From positions 1-8,812 of the forward strand of contig JAIXVS010000298.1 of the NCBI GenBank assembly GCA_027482795.1: a DNA stretch of 8,812 nt, written 5' to 3'. The position numbers and the translations under genes were made by a program. This document shows positions 1 to 5,885 of the stretch, piece by piece (position 1 is the first letter of the stretch; each line of letters starts with the position of its first letter). This stretch comes from Rhodobacter sp. (GTDB taxonomy: Bacteria; Pseudomonadota; Alphaproteobacteria; Rhodobacterales; Rhodobacteraceae). The notes below the pieces were generated by a model. It was not told the DNA's origin and made no database searches. It saw nothing but the letters and a program-made list of their open reading frames with translations.

Positions 1-243
1 ACCACCACGCTGGCTTCGCTGATCGATCACCGCAACCAGCGCGAGACGCAGATTTTGGCGGCGCTGGCGGCGGGCCCAGCAAGTGCCGAATCCATTGCCG
101 CGAGGATCTACACCGACATCCCCCCTGCCCTGCTGCCTGCCGCCGCGCAAAATGTTCTGGCCCATCTGATCGAACTGGCCGCAGGGGGGCAGGTGCAAGG
201 GCCGCAATCGCCAACGCGCAGCGGCGTTTTTTCCCTTAGCTAA
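1..243 (+). CDS. MBL-fold metallo-hydrolase, C-terminal fragment (partial at 5' end)
   Basis: The frame is open from the first base to TAA at 241-243 and gives the last 80 residues; the start and catalytic domain lie outside the window. The visible part has the pattern HRNQRETQIL, then an alanine-rich stretch, then ARIYTDIPPALLPAAAQNVL and a final LAHLIELA helix. This matches, from memory, the winged-helix C-terminal domain of LACTB2-like metallo-beta-lactamase-fold hydrolases common in Rhodobacteraceae, where the HRxxRExQIL helix precedes a YxDxxPxLxxAA segment. In this superfamily the missing N-terminal domain binds two metal ions and hydrolyses esters, thioesters or phosphodiesters. The substrate cannot be inferred from the fragment. 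It ends 92 nt before the tRNA gene, which has its own promoter. Confidence 0.8.
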   Translation, partial: TTTLASLIDHRNQRETQILAALAAGPASAESIAARIYTDIPPALLPAAAQNVLAHLIELAAGGQVQGPQSPTRSGVFSLS

Positions 244-294
244 ACCGCGCGTGTGATGCGCGCAGGAAAACGCACAAATTTCTGCGCGCCCCCC

Positions 295-323
295 TTGCCG
301 CGCCCAACCCCTGTTGCTATACG
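295..323 (+). promoter_or_regulatory. Probable sigma-70 promoter of the tRNA-Asn gene
   Basis: TTGCCG at 295-300 and TATACG at 318-323 are separated by exactly 17 nt. A start about 7 nt past the -10 box would fall near 330, just ahead of the mature tRNA 5' end at 336. The spacing and the following tRNA support the call, but it was found by eye and is untested. Confidence 0.55.
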
Positions 324-335
324 CCCCCATACCGT

Positions 336-410
336 TCCGACGTAGCTCAGAGGTAGAGCAGTTGACTGTTAATCAATTGGTCGTAGGTTCGATCCCTACC
401 GTCGGAGCCA
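336..410 (+). tRNA. tRNA-Asn (anticodon GTT), CCA encoded
   Basis: The cloverleaf folds fully by eye. The acceptor stem pairs 336-342 with 400-406 (7 bp). The D stem is GCTC 345-348 with GAGC 356-359. The anticodon stem is 361-365 with 373-377 (one G-U), and the anticodon GTT is at 368-370 in loop CTGTTAA. The variable loop has 5 nt. The T stem is 383-387 with 395-399 around TTCGATC. The discriminator base is G407 and CCA is genomically encoded at 408-410. GTT reads asparagine codons. G34 belongs to the GUN class that is normally converted to queuosine, and U54 (388) is the position methylated by TrmFO, whose gene lies 2.3 kb downstream. tRNA genes are frequent integration sites, and the stretch that follows is lower in GC. 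Confidence 0.97.
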
Positions 411-724
411 ATTTTCCAAAATCGAATGTTGACGGGCTGATCTAGCGTTATTTGATCGGCTTAGTCGTTTATACAAACTGCACAGGCGCGGGTTTGGGCG
501 CAGCGAAATGGCAAGGTTTGGCTTTCGCGCGCGTTTTCGGGAAAAAAGCGCATCCTCAGCGCAGGCATCTATGCAGCCTGACCATTGTTTACGCCGCGAC
601 GACAGTTGCCAGAACAGAATTAAGGCCATTATTTTAATTTGAAACTATGCCATAAAAAGTTCGCCCGTTCAAATTGGCCATTGGCTGGCGCGAAATTCAA
701 GGCATTTTGGCATGAAACAATAAT
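411..724. other. AT-richer stretch without a recognisable gene
   Basis: Between the tRNA and the terminator of the repeat-protein gene I find no convincing gene. Open frames exist on both strands (452-637 plus, 396-629 minus), but they lack ribosome binding sites and familiar protein patterns, and the minus one runs into the tRNA. An 8-bp inverted repeat, AATTTGAA at 636-643 and TTCAAATT at 668-675, flanks 24 nt containing GTTCGCCCGTTC. It could form a weak stem or be an operator; I cannot assign it. I saw no second copy of the tRNA 3' end that would mark an attachment site. Confidence 0.5.
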
Positions 725-757
725 CAGCGGGGCAAGTTTACGCCGATTGCCCCACTG
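725..757 (-). terminator. Probable terminator of the repeat-protein gene
   Basis: CAGCGGGGCAA at 725-735 pairs with TTGCCCCACTG at 747-757. This is an 11-bp stem with one C-A mismatch and an 11-nt loop. It begins about 30 nt past the stop codon of the minus-strand repeat gene. On that strand it is followed by ATTATTGTTT, which is T-rich but not a clean T-run, so termination may be only partial. Confidence 0.45.
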
Positions 758-788
758 CACCGTTTAAAATATCGAACTATCGCGCGGG

Positions 789-2459
789 CTAGATAAAGCT
801 GCTGTCTGCAAAGCTGCCCGTTTCGCCCAGAGTGACAGTCCAATCAAACATAAACGTATCGCAGCAAGTTTGATATTCTGCGTCATTTTCTGGGCCAGAT
901 TGGCTGTACTGATCCATAAGATACGCATCCGTTGCGTCGCTGACAGTGCTTTCTGCATCGGCAGTGAAAACAAAATCATCGACATAGTCACCCGTGAGAA
1001 TGCCATCGGTTTCGGTCTGACTATCCGCCGCCATGCCCGAACTGTCTGCCGATTCATCCGAATACGCGCTTTGCGCCACGTTCCATTGCGCATCATAGCG
1101 ATCTGTCCAGGTGTAGATCTCGGTGGTCGCCGTATCATTAAAAAAAAAACAGGTATAGCCCGTAACGATACCATCTTCATTATAGCAGGTCTCGTACAGG
1201 GTGACACTGCTATAGCCCGTGCTGTCGGAATAGCTGCTTTGCGTCAGCGACCAATCGGCATCATAGGTGTCGGTCCAGCTGCAGGACAAGCCATCAGCAT
1301 CGGTAACGGCGGTGGTATAGGTATGGCCCGTAAGATTACCATCCGCATCGGAACAGGCCCCATATGCCGTGACACTGCTATAACCCGTGCTGTCGGAATA
1401 GCTGCTTTGCGTCAGCGACCAATCGGCATCATAGCTGTCCGTCCAGCTGTAGGAAAAGCCATCAGCATCGGTGTAGCTGGATGTATAGGTATAGCCCGTG
1501 ATGTTTCCGTCCGCATCATGGCTGGTGGTAACGTCTGTCACGCTGCTGTAACCCGAACTGTCGGAATAGGCGCTGTGAGTCAGCGTCATGTTCGCGTCAT
1601 ATGTGTCCGTCCAAGTGGCGGTAAACCCATCGGCGTCGGTGTAGCTGGTGGAATAGGTGTAACCCGTGAAGTTTCCATCGCCGTCATAGCTGCTTAGATA
1701 TTCGAACGACGAACCAACGCCCGTGCTGTCGGAATAGCTGCTTTGCGTCAGCGACCAATCGGCATCATAGCTGTCAGACCATGTGTAGGTCGCGCCATCT
1801 GCCTCGGTATAGCTGAAGCTATAGGTGTAGCCCGTGATAGCGCCATCGCTGTCGTAGCTGGTGTGATATTCACTCACATAGCTTTGGCCCGAACTGTCGC
1901 AGTAGGTGCTTTGCGTTAGGGTCATATTCGCGTCATATGTGTCGGTCCACGTGGCGGTAAACCCATCGGCGTCGGTGTAGCTGGTGGAATAGGTGTATCC
2001 CGCATCAGCGCCATCACCTGAAGAACTGGTCTGATAGGTGCTGCTGCTGACGATGCCTGTGCTGTCGGAATAAGTGCTTTTGGTCAGTGACCAATTCGCA
2101 TCATAACTGTCTGTCCAAGTGTAGTATATTCCATCGTCGCCCAAATAACTGGTGATATTGACATAGCCCGTTACATTGCCATCGCTGTCATAGCTGATCA
2201 AGTATTGGGTCGGGCTGCTGTCCGACGTGACGCTTTGCGTCAGTGTCCCATTCGCATCAAAGCTTTCCGTCACGACATAAGAATATCCGTCCGCCTGAGT
2301 ATAGGTGGTGGTATTGGCATAACCCGTGAGATTTCCATCAACATCATAAAATTCTATCGGTTCGGCGGCGCTGCCTGAATATTGATCTTCCGTAATATCC
2401 ATTATTGAGGCGATTGCTTCGATTTCAAGAACATCGATAAATGACGTGGAAATATTCAT
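789..2459 (-). CDS. Extremely acidic tandem-repeat protein of unknown function (contains a sequencing artefact)
   Basis: This gene encodes 556 residues. I do not recognise the family and assign no function. The ATG at 2459 is chosen because GGAGGG precedes it; the frame also stays open upstream to 2516. The protein has a short N-terminal part (residues 1-36), eight tandem repeats of about 56 residues (37 to about 480) and an acidic C-terminal part (481-556). A typical unit reads YDxDGNxTGYTY, SYTDADGF, W(T/S)D(S/T)YDA, LTQSxYSDSxG. I count one Lys, one Arg and roughly a hundred Asp/Glu, so the pI must be very low. There is no signal peptide or membrane helix. A secreted or surface protein leaving by type I secretion is possible: the DxDG turns could bind calcium, and the C-terminal part has aromatic DDFVF and DTFMFDW motifs. 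That is inference. The YDxDG pattern loosely recalls YD/RHS repeats without their RY core. Residues 437-450 derive from an Illumina oligo and must be disregarded. GC is lower than in neighbouring genes, suggesting accessory DNA. Confidence 0.8.
   Translation of the reverse strand: MNISTSFIDVLEIEAIASIMDITEDQYSGSAAEPIEFYDVDGNLTGYANTTTYTQADGYSYVVTESFDANGTLTQSVTSDSSPTQYLISYDSDGNVTGYVNITSYLGDDGIYYTWTDSYDANWSLTKSTYSDSTGIVSSSTYQTSSSGDGADAGYTYSTSYTDADGFTATWTDTYDANMTLTQSTYCDSSGQSYVSEYHTSYDSDGAITGYTYSFSYTEADGATYTWSDSYDADWSLTQSSYSDSTGVGSSFEYLSSYDGDGNFTGYTYSTSYTDADGFTATWTDTYDANMTLTHSAYSDSSGYSSVTDVTTSHDADGNITGYTYTSSYTDADGFSYSWTDSYDADWSLTQSSYSDSTGYSSVTAYGACSDADGNLTGHTYTTAVTDADGLSCSWTDTYDADWSLTQSSYSDSTGYSSVTLYETCYNEDGIVTGYTCFFFNDTATTEIYTWTDRYDAQWNVAQSAYSDESADSSGMAADSQTETDGILTGDYVDDFVFTADAESTVSDATDAYLMDQYSQSGPENDAEYQTCCDTFMFDWTVTLGETGSFADSSFI
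1020..2351 (-). repeat. Eight tandem 168-bp (56-residue) coding repeats
   Basis: Units 2-8 begin exactly 56 residues apart, at protein residues 89, 145, 201, 257, 313, 369 and 425. Unit 1 (from residue 37) is four residues shorter and the most diverged. The DNA agrees: the segment beginning GCTGTCGGAATAGCTGCTTT on the plus strand occurs at 1221, 1389 and 1725, which are multiples of 168 apart. Units alternate in type: 3 and 5 carry WTDTYDANMTL, while 4, 6 and 7 carry DADWSL. This points to duplication of two-unit blocks or to gene conversion. Such repeats are prone to collapse in short-read assembly, so the copy number is uncertain. Confidence 0.9.
1111..1149 (-). other. Illumina P5 flow-cell oligo embedded in the assembly (artefact)
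   Basis: Read on the minus strand, ten T residues (1149-1140) are followed by 29 nt (1139-1111) that begin AATGATACGGCGACC and end GAGATCTACAC. That is the Illumina P5 sequence, and the ten-T lead matches the spacer of the surface-grafted oligo. It translates as FFF then NDTATTEIYT; another minus-strand frame gives FFLMIRRPPRST. Both are notorious artefact peptides in draft genomes. It sits in repeat 8, where other units have SYTDADGF. The 56-residue period is preserved, so it replaces genuine sequence without a net insertion. The oligo ends in CTACAC, and the genomic repeats carry near-identical CTACAC-TGG here, so the join probably formed through that microhomology. Confidence 0.95.
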
Positions 2460-2463
2460 AACG

Positions 2464-2469
2464 CCCTCC
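2464..2469 (-). promoter_or_regulatory. Ribosome binding site deciding the start of the repeat-protein gene
   Basis: On the minus strand GGAGGG lies 4 nt before the ATG at 2459 (6 nt from the GGAG core). The upstream in-frame start at 2516 would add 19 basic and hydrophobic residues unlike the rest of the protein. I therefore take 2459 as the start. Confidence 0.75.
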
Positions 2470-2747
2470 AGTTTTACACGTAACGGGTAGCAAAATTTAA
2501 CGAAGCAAACAATCAATAAGAGTATTCATCATCTTTTGCTCTGATCGACCAAACTTTAGTTAAAAATACTACCTTTTAGGATATATAATCCAATTTGGTT
2601 AAAAGACGATGAACAGCGCAATTGGCGGCGCGCGGGCTGACCCTTAAACTTGGTGCTACGCCGTTTGCCGTGCTGGGTGCGCTGTGAAACTGGTCTTGCC
2701 CCAGCTTGCGGCACTGCGCCCTTCCCTTTTGCCCCTTTGCGGGCTAA
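2470..2747. other. Divergent intergenic region between the repeat gene and trmFO
   Basis: No gene is visible. The first 140 nt are AT-rich, then composition returns to high GC towards trmFO. TATAAT occurs on the plus strand at 2584-2589 inside the partial palindrome GGAT-N5-ATCC (2579-2591), but no good -35 box lies 16-18 nt upstream. Promoters for both flanking genes presumably lie here; I cannot place them reliably. Confidence 0.4.
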
Positions 2748-4085
2748 ATGCCGCGCATGGACAACACACTTCACATCATTGGCGGCGGGATGGCGGGGGC
2801 CGAAGCGGCGTGGCAGGCGGCGCAGGCTGGCGTGCGCGTGGTCATCCACGAGATGCGCCCAAAGGTTGGCACCTTTGCCCACCGAACGGGCGATTTTGCA
2901 GAAATGGTCTGTTCCAATTCGTTCCGATCTGACGATGACGAACAAAACGCCGTGGGCCTTTTGCATTGGGAAATGCGCGCGGCGCAGGGGCTGATTATGC
3001 AGGCGGCCCACCAGCACCGCCTGCCTGCGGGCGGGGCGCTGGCGGTGGATCGCGACCCGTTTGCCCAAACCGTGACCGCACGGCTGATGGCCCATCCGCT
3101 GATTTCGGCAAGCTTTGAAGAGATTACGCAGCTGCCCGACCAAGGCACGTGGATTATCGCCACAGGGCCGCTGACATCGGGCGCGCTGGCAACATCGATC
3201 CGCGCGCATACAGGGGCCGAGGCGCTGGCGTTTTTCGACGCTATTGCCCCGATTGTCTATGCAGAGTCTGTTGATATGACAAAGGCTTGGATGCAGTCGC
3301 GCTATGACAAGGGCGAGAGCGAGGAAGAGCAGACCGCCTATATGAACTGCCCCTTAACCCGCGCGGAATATGAAGGGTTTATCGACGCGCTGCTGGCCGC
3401 CGACAAAACCGAATTTCACGAAGGGGAAACTGCGGGCTATTTCGACGGCTGCCTGCCCATCGAAGTGATGGCCGAGCGCGGGCGCGAGACGCTGCGCTTT
3501 GGCCCGATGAAGCCTGTGGGGCTGACCAACCCCCATTCCCCCGAAAAACCCTATGCCGTGGTGCAACTGCGCCGTGATAACAAACTGGGCACGCTGTATA
3601 ATATCGTCGGATTTCAGACTAAGATGAAATACGGCGCGCAGACCGAAGTTTTGCGCATGATACCCGCGCTGGCAGGGGCGCAGTTTGCGCGGCTGGGCGG
3701 GATACATCGCAATACGTTTATCAACTCGCCCACGCTGCTGGACGATCAGATGCGGCTGAAAACCCGCCCCAATATCCGCTTTGCGGGGCAGATTACGGGG
3801 GTGGAGGGATATGTCGAATCCGCGGCCATGGGGCTGGTTGCAGGGCGGATGGCGGCGGCGGAATTGCAGGGCCGCCACCTGCCCCCGCCCCCGCCTGACA
3901 CGGCCATGGGCGCGCTGATTACCCATATTACGGGCGGGGCGGATGCAAAGACGTTCCAGCCGATGAATGTGAACTTTGGCCTGTTCCCCCCCGTTGTGGC
4001 CAAAGGCGGGCGGCGCGGGCGCAAAGACCGATATAAGGCCTATACCGACCGCGCCAAAGAATCCTTTACCCAATGGCTTTCGTAA
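2748..4085 (+). CDS. trmFO: Methylenetetrahydrofolate--tRNA-(uracil-54-C5)-methyltransferase (FADH2-oxidising), TrmFO
   Basis: TrmFO makes 5-methyluridine at position 54 of the tRNA T-loop in the cytoplasm, taking the carbon from methylenetetrahydrofolate and reducing power from FADH2. The 445-residue length suits the family. Visible are the N-terminal dinucleotide-binding motif LHIIGGGMAGAEAA (residues 8-21), the conserved EMVCSNSFRSDDDEQNAVG block with Cys55, GALAVDRDPFA (96-106), YFDGCLPIEVMAERG with Cys235, and the C-terminal FAD motif GQITGVEGYVESAAMGL (347-363). Cys55 and Cys235 correspond to the two cysteines implicated in methyl transfer in the B. subtilis enzyme. ATG 2748 is the longest start; ATG 2757 (MDNTLHI) fits homologues equally well, and neither has a strong ribosome binding site. 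The 3' end overlaps gluQ by 13 nt, so the two are probably cotranscribed and translationally coupled. Confidence 0.96.
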   Translation: MPRMDNTLHIIGGGMAGAEAAWQAAQAGVRVVIHEMRPKVGTFAHRTGDFAEMVCSNSFRSDDDEQNAVGLLHWEMRAAQGLIMQAAHQHRLPAGGALAVDRDPFAQTVTARLMAHPLISASFEEITQLPDQGTWIIATGPLTSGALATSIRAHTGAEALAFFDAIAPIVYAESVDMTKAWMQSRYDKGESEEEQTAYMNCPLTRAEYEGFIDALLAADKTEFHEGETAGYFDGCLPIEVMAERGRETLRFGPMKPVGLTNPHSPEKPYAVVQLRRDNKLGTLYNIVGFQTKMKYGAQTEVLRMIPALAGAQFARLGGIHRNTFINSPTLLDDQMRLKTRPNIRFAGQITGVEGYVESAAMGLVAGRMAAAELQGRHLPPPPPDTAMGALITHITGGADAKTFQPMNVNFGLFPPVVAKGGRRGRKDRYKAYTDRAKESFTQWLS

Positions 4086-4915
4086 CCCGATTTGCCCCCA
4101 GCCCGACAGGCCCCTTGCATCTGGGCCATGCCTATTCTGCGCTGTTGGCCCATGACATGGCCCGCGCGGCGGGGGGCGCGTTTTTACTGCGGATCGAGGA
4201 TATTGACCGCGCGCGTTCGCGCCCCCAGTGGGAAGCGCAGATTTATGATGATTTGCAATGGCTTGGGGTGGCTTGGGATGGCGAGGTGATGCGCCAAAGT
4301 ACCCGCCTTCCCGCCTATGAGGCCGCCTTGCAGGGGCTGTGGGATGGGGGGCTGATTTATCCTTGCACCTGCACCCGCCGCGATATTGGAGCGGCACTTT
4401 CCGCCCCGCAAGAAGGCGCGCAAGAGGGGGCGGTGGGGCCTGATGGCCCTGTCTATCCTGGCACCTGCCGCTGCGCGCCACGCGGGGCGATGCCAAGGGA
4501 TGCGGCGCTGCGGCTGAATATGGGATTGCTGGCGCAAGAGACGCAGTTCCAAGAGACGGGCGCAGGTTTGGCGGGCAAGGTGCGCATCACCGCGCAAGAC
4601 TATGTCCAGTCCATCGGCGATGTGGTGTTGGCAAGGCGGGATATGGGCACGTCCTATCACCTATCGGTCGTGCTGGATGACGCGGCGCAGGGCGTGACGC
4701 ATGTTGTGCGCGGGGCGGACTTGTTCGAGGCCACGCGCATTCATGTGATTTTGCAGCGCGCACTTAGCCTGCCCACACCGATATACCACCACCACCGCCT
4801 GATCCGCGACGAAGGCGGCAAGCGTCTGGCCAAGCGTGACGATGCCCGCGCGCTGGCGAAATATCGGGCCGAAGGGGCGAGCCCTGCCGATATTCGCCGC
4901 ATGGTCGGGCTATAG
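4073..4915 (+). CDS. gluQ: Glutamyl-Q tRNA(Asp) synthetase (GluQRS)
   Basis: GluQRS is a truncated paralogue of glutamyl-tRNA synthetase. It activates glutamate and attaches it to the queuosine base at position 34 of tRNA-Asp rather than to the 3' end. The 280-residue length, without an anticodon-binding domain, is diagnostic. Visible are the class I signature RFAPSPTGPLHLGHA (6-20) with HLGH, LRIEDIDRAR (39-48), and a zinc site made by Cys98, Cys100, Tyr128 and Cys132. ITAQDYVQSIGDVVLARRD (172-190), YHLSVVLDD and HVVRGADL follow, with KRLAKRD (250-256) in place of KMSKS. The segment between the zinc-ligand pairs is a little longer than in E. coli. The start lies inside the last codons of trmFO, so both tRNA-modification genes form an operon. 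The 3' end overlaps the convergent hisI by 6 nt. The tRNA-Asn upstream is a queuosine-class tRNA but not a GluQRS substrate. Confidence 0.95.
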   Translation: MAFVTRFAPSPTGPLHLGHAYSALLAHDMARAAGGAFLLRIEDIDRARSRPQWEAQIYDDLQWLGVAWDGEVMRQSTRLPAYEAALQGLWDGGLIYPCTCTRRDIGAALSAPQEGAQEGAVGPDGPVYPGTCRCAPRGAMPRDAALRLNMGLLAQETQFQETGAGLAGKVRITAQDYVQSIGDVVLARRDMGTSYHLSVVLDDAAQGVTHVVRGADLFEATRIHVILQRALSLPTPIYHHHRLIRDEGGKRLAKRDDARALAKYRAEGASPADIRRMVGL

Positions 4916-5263
4916 GGGCTGGGTCAATTCAATTTCTTCGCCCGCGCGGATGGCGGTGTAAAAGCAAGAACGGCGGTTGGTGTGGCAGGCGGGGCCCGTT
5001 TGATCGACCAGCGCCAGCAAACAATCGCGGTCGCAATCGATGCGCAGATCCACCAGTTTTTGCACATGGCCCGAAGTTTCCCCCTTAACCCAAAACGCCC
5101 CGCGCGAACGTGACCAATAGGTCACCCGCCCCGTTTCCAGCGTCTGCGCCACCGCGTCCGCGTTCATCCACGCAAACATCAAAACCTCGCCCGTGGCGTG
5201 ATCTTGCGCGATGCAGGGGATCAGGCCGTTCGCGTCATAGGTCAGGCTTGCGGGATCAAACAT
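4910..5263 (-). CDS. hisI: Phosphoribosyl-AMP cyclohydrolase
   Basis: HisI opens the adenine ring of phosphoribosyl-AMP to give ProFAR, the third step of histidine biosynthesis, in the cytoplasm. The 117-residue product is a stand-alone cyclohydrolase without the HisE pyrophosphohydrolase domain. Visible are GLIPCIAQDHATGEVLMFAW near the N-terminus and RVTYWSRSRGAFWVKGETSG in the middle. The Mg/Zn motif D-C-D-R-D-C has Asp76, Asp78, Asp80 and Cys77, and the C-terminal C-H-T-N-R-R-S-C-F-Y supplies zinc ligands Cys93 and Cys100. Two ATG codons are adjacent (5266 and 5263); I chose the second because AAGGAG is only 2 nt from the first but 5 nt from the second. It is convergent with gluQ, and the two stops share CTATAG. 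It is divergent from the IscU-like gene. Confidence 0.96.
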   Translation of the reverse strand: MFDPASLTYDANGLIPCIAQDHATGEVLMFAWMNADAVAQTLETGRVTYWSRSRGAFWVKGETSGHVQKLVDLRIDCDRDCLLALVDQTGPACHTNRRSCFYTAIRAGEEIELTQPL

Positions 5264-5268
5264 CATGG

Positions 5269-5274
5269 CTCCTT
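5269..5274 (-). promoter_or_regulatory. Ribosome binding site deciding the start of hisI
   Basis: Minus-strand AAGGAG is followed by CC and then ATGATG. Normal spacing (5 nt) is reached only at the second ATG, which argues for initiation at 5263 over 5266. Confidence 0.6.
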
Positions 5275-5336
5275 AGCGGCGGGTCTTTTCGGCGGGATGA
5301 ATTGCGCATATCTTAAGCCAAGCAAAAGGAAAAGCG

Positions 5337-5768
5337 ATGAGCGATGGCGATCTGATAGCGTTGTATTCGGCGCGGATACTGGAACTGACCACGCAGATTC
5401 CGCATTTAGGACGGCTGGACGGGGCTATGGCGGCGGGGTCTGCCCGATCTCCGCACTGCGGATCGACCGTATCGGTCGAGGTTGCGGTGCAGAATGGGCA
5501 GATCACGGGCTTTGCCCAAACGGTCAAGGCCTGCGCCTTGGGCCAAGCATCGGCTGCGATTTTTGGCGCGGGGGTGATTGGGCAACAGGTGGCAGATTTG
5601 CCAGCCCTGCGCGCCCAAGTGGCGGATATGCTGGCGCAGGGCGCAGCCCCGCCCCCTGCCCCCTTTGCCGATTACGCCGTGCTGCGCGCGGCGCAGGCGT
5701 ATAAAAACCGCCACGCTTCGATTCTGCTGTGCATCGATGCCACGATAAAGGCCTGCGCCGCCGCATAA
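5337..5768 (+). CDS. IscU/NifU-N-like iron-sulfur cluster assembly scaffold family protein
   Basis: The 143 residues match the small NifU N-terminal/IscU-like proteins that Rhodobacteraceae often encode beside hisI, as I recall the synteny. The family holds nascent Fe-S clusters through three cysteines. Here SPHCGSTVSVEV carries the first (Cys41) and VKACALGQAS the second (Cys66). The third site, normally H-C-S-I-L, reads H126-A127-S128-I129-L130, so the cysteine is alanine. The aspartate after the first cysteine is serine. Cys132, five residues on, might substitute. The protein is therefore either an atypical scaffold or carrier or has another role; no isc/suf genes are nearby. AGGAAA 6-7 nt upstream supports ATG 5337. 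A weak promoter, TTTTCG (5286-5291), 17 nt, TATCTT (5309-5314), precedes it. The stop codon lies within the A-run of a minus-strand terminator. Confidence 0.8.
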   Translation: MSDGDLIALYSARILELTTQIPHLGRLDGAMAAGSARSPHCGSTVSVEVAVQNGQITGFAQTVKACALGQASAAIFGAGVIGQQVADLPALRAQVADMLAQGAAPPPAPFADYAVLRAAQAYKNRHASILLCIDATIKACAAA

Positions 5769-5801
5769 AAAAACCGCCGCGCATCACAAGGATGGCGGCG
5801 G
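5767..5801 (-). terminator. Intrinsic terminator of the small membrane-protein gene
   Basis: CCGCCGCGCATC at 5774-5785 pairs with GATGGCGGCGG at 5791-5801. This is an 11-bp GC-rich stem with one bulged G and a 5-nt loop. On the plus strand seven A residues (5767-5773) precede it, so on the minus strand the hairpin is followed by seven T residues. The T-run orientation says it ends transcription arriving from the right, about 85 nt past the stop of the 40-residue gene. It lies against the 3' end of the convergent IscU-like gene. Confidence 0.85.
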
Positions 5802-5885
5802 AAGTGGCATTCTTGATCGAACAGGCGCAGACGGGACAGACGGCGCGCGATCAGCAGAACGCAGGCAAAAAGATCAAGCAGTGGC

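Noticed and set aside
246..262. CGCGC-N7-GCGCG hairpin just after the hydrolase stop codon
   Set aside because: The stem has only five base pairs and no T-run follows; such pairs are common in GC-rich DNA, so I do not call it a terminator.
396..637. Two short open frames on opposite strands downstream of the tRNA
   Set aside because: They have no ribosome binding site and no recognisable protein pattern, and the minus-strand one overlaps the tRNA 3' end.
659..670. GTTC-N4-GTTC in the tRNA-downstream region as an SOS box
   Set aside because: The spacing of four is wrong for LexA, and no gene or promoter is evident there.
764..1207. Minus-strand frame reading FFLMIRRPPRST
   Set aside because: This is another frame of the P5 oligo and the repeat gene; the peptide is a known adapter-derived artefact.
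870..1697. Long plus-strand open frame (275 residues) with its own internal repeats
   Set aside because: It is antisense to the repeat-protein gene, mirrors the same 168-bp period, lacks a ribosome binding site and spans the adapter artefact.
1020..2351. Tandem periodic DNA considered as a CRISPR array
   Set aside because: The whole 168-bp unit is coding and diverges throughout; there are no short identical repeats with unique spacers and no cas genes.
3354..4496. Long minus-strand open frame across trmFO and gluQ
   Set aside because: It is an antisense shadow of two firmly identified genes in high-GC DNA, rich in Pro/Arg/His as expected of such frames.
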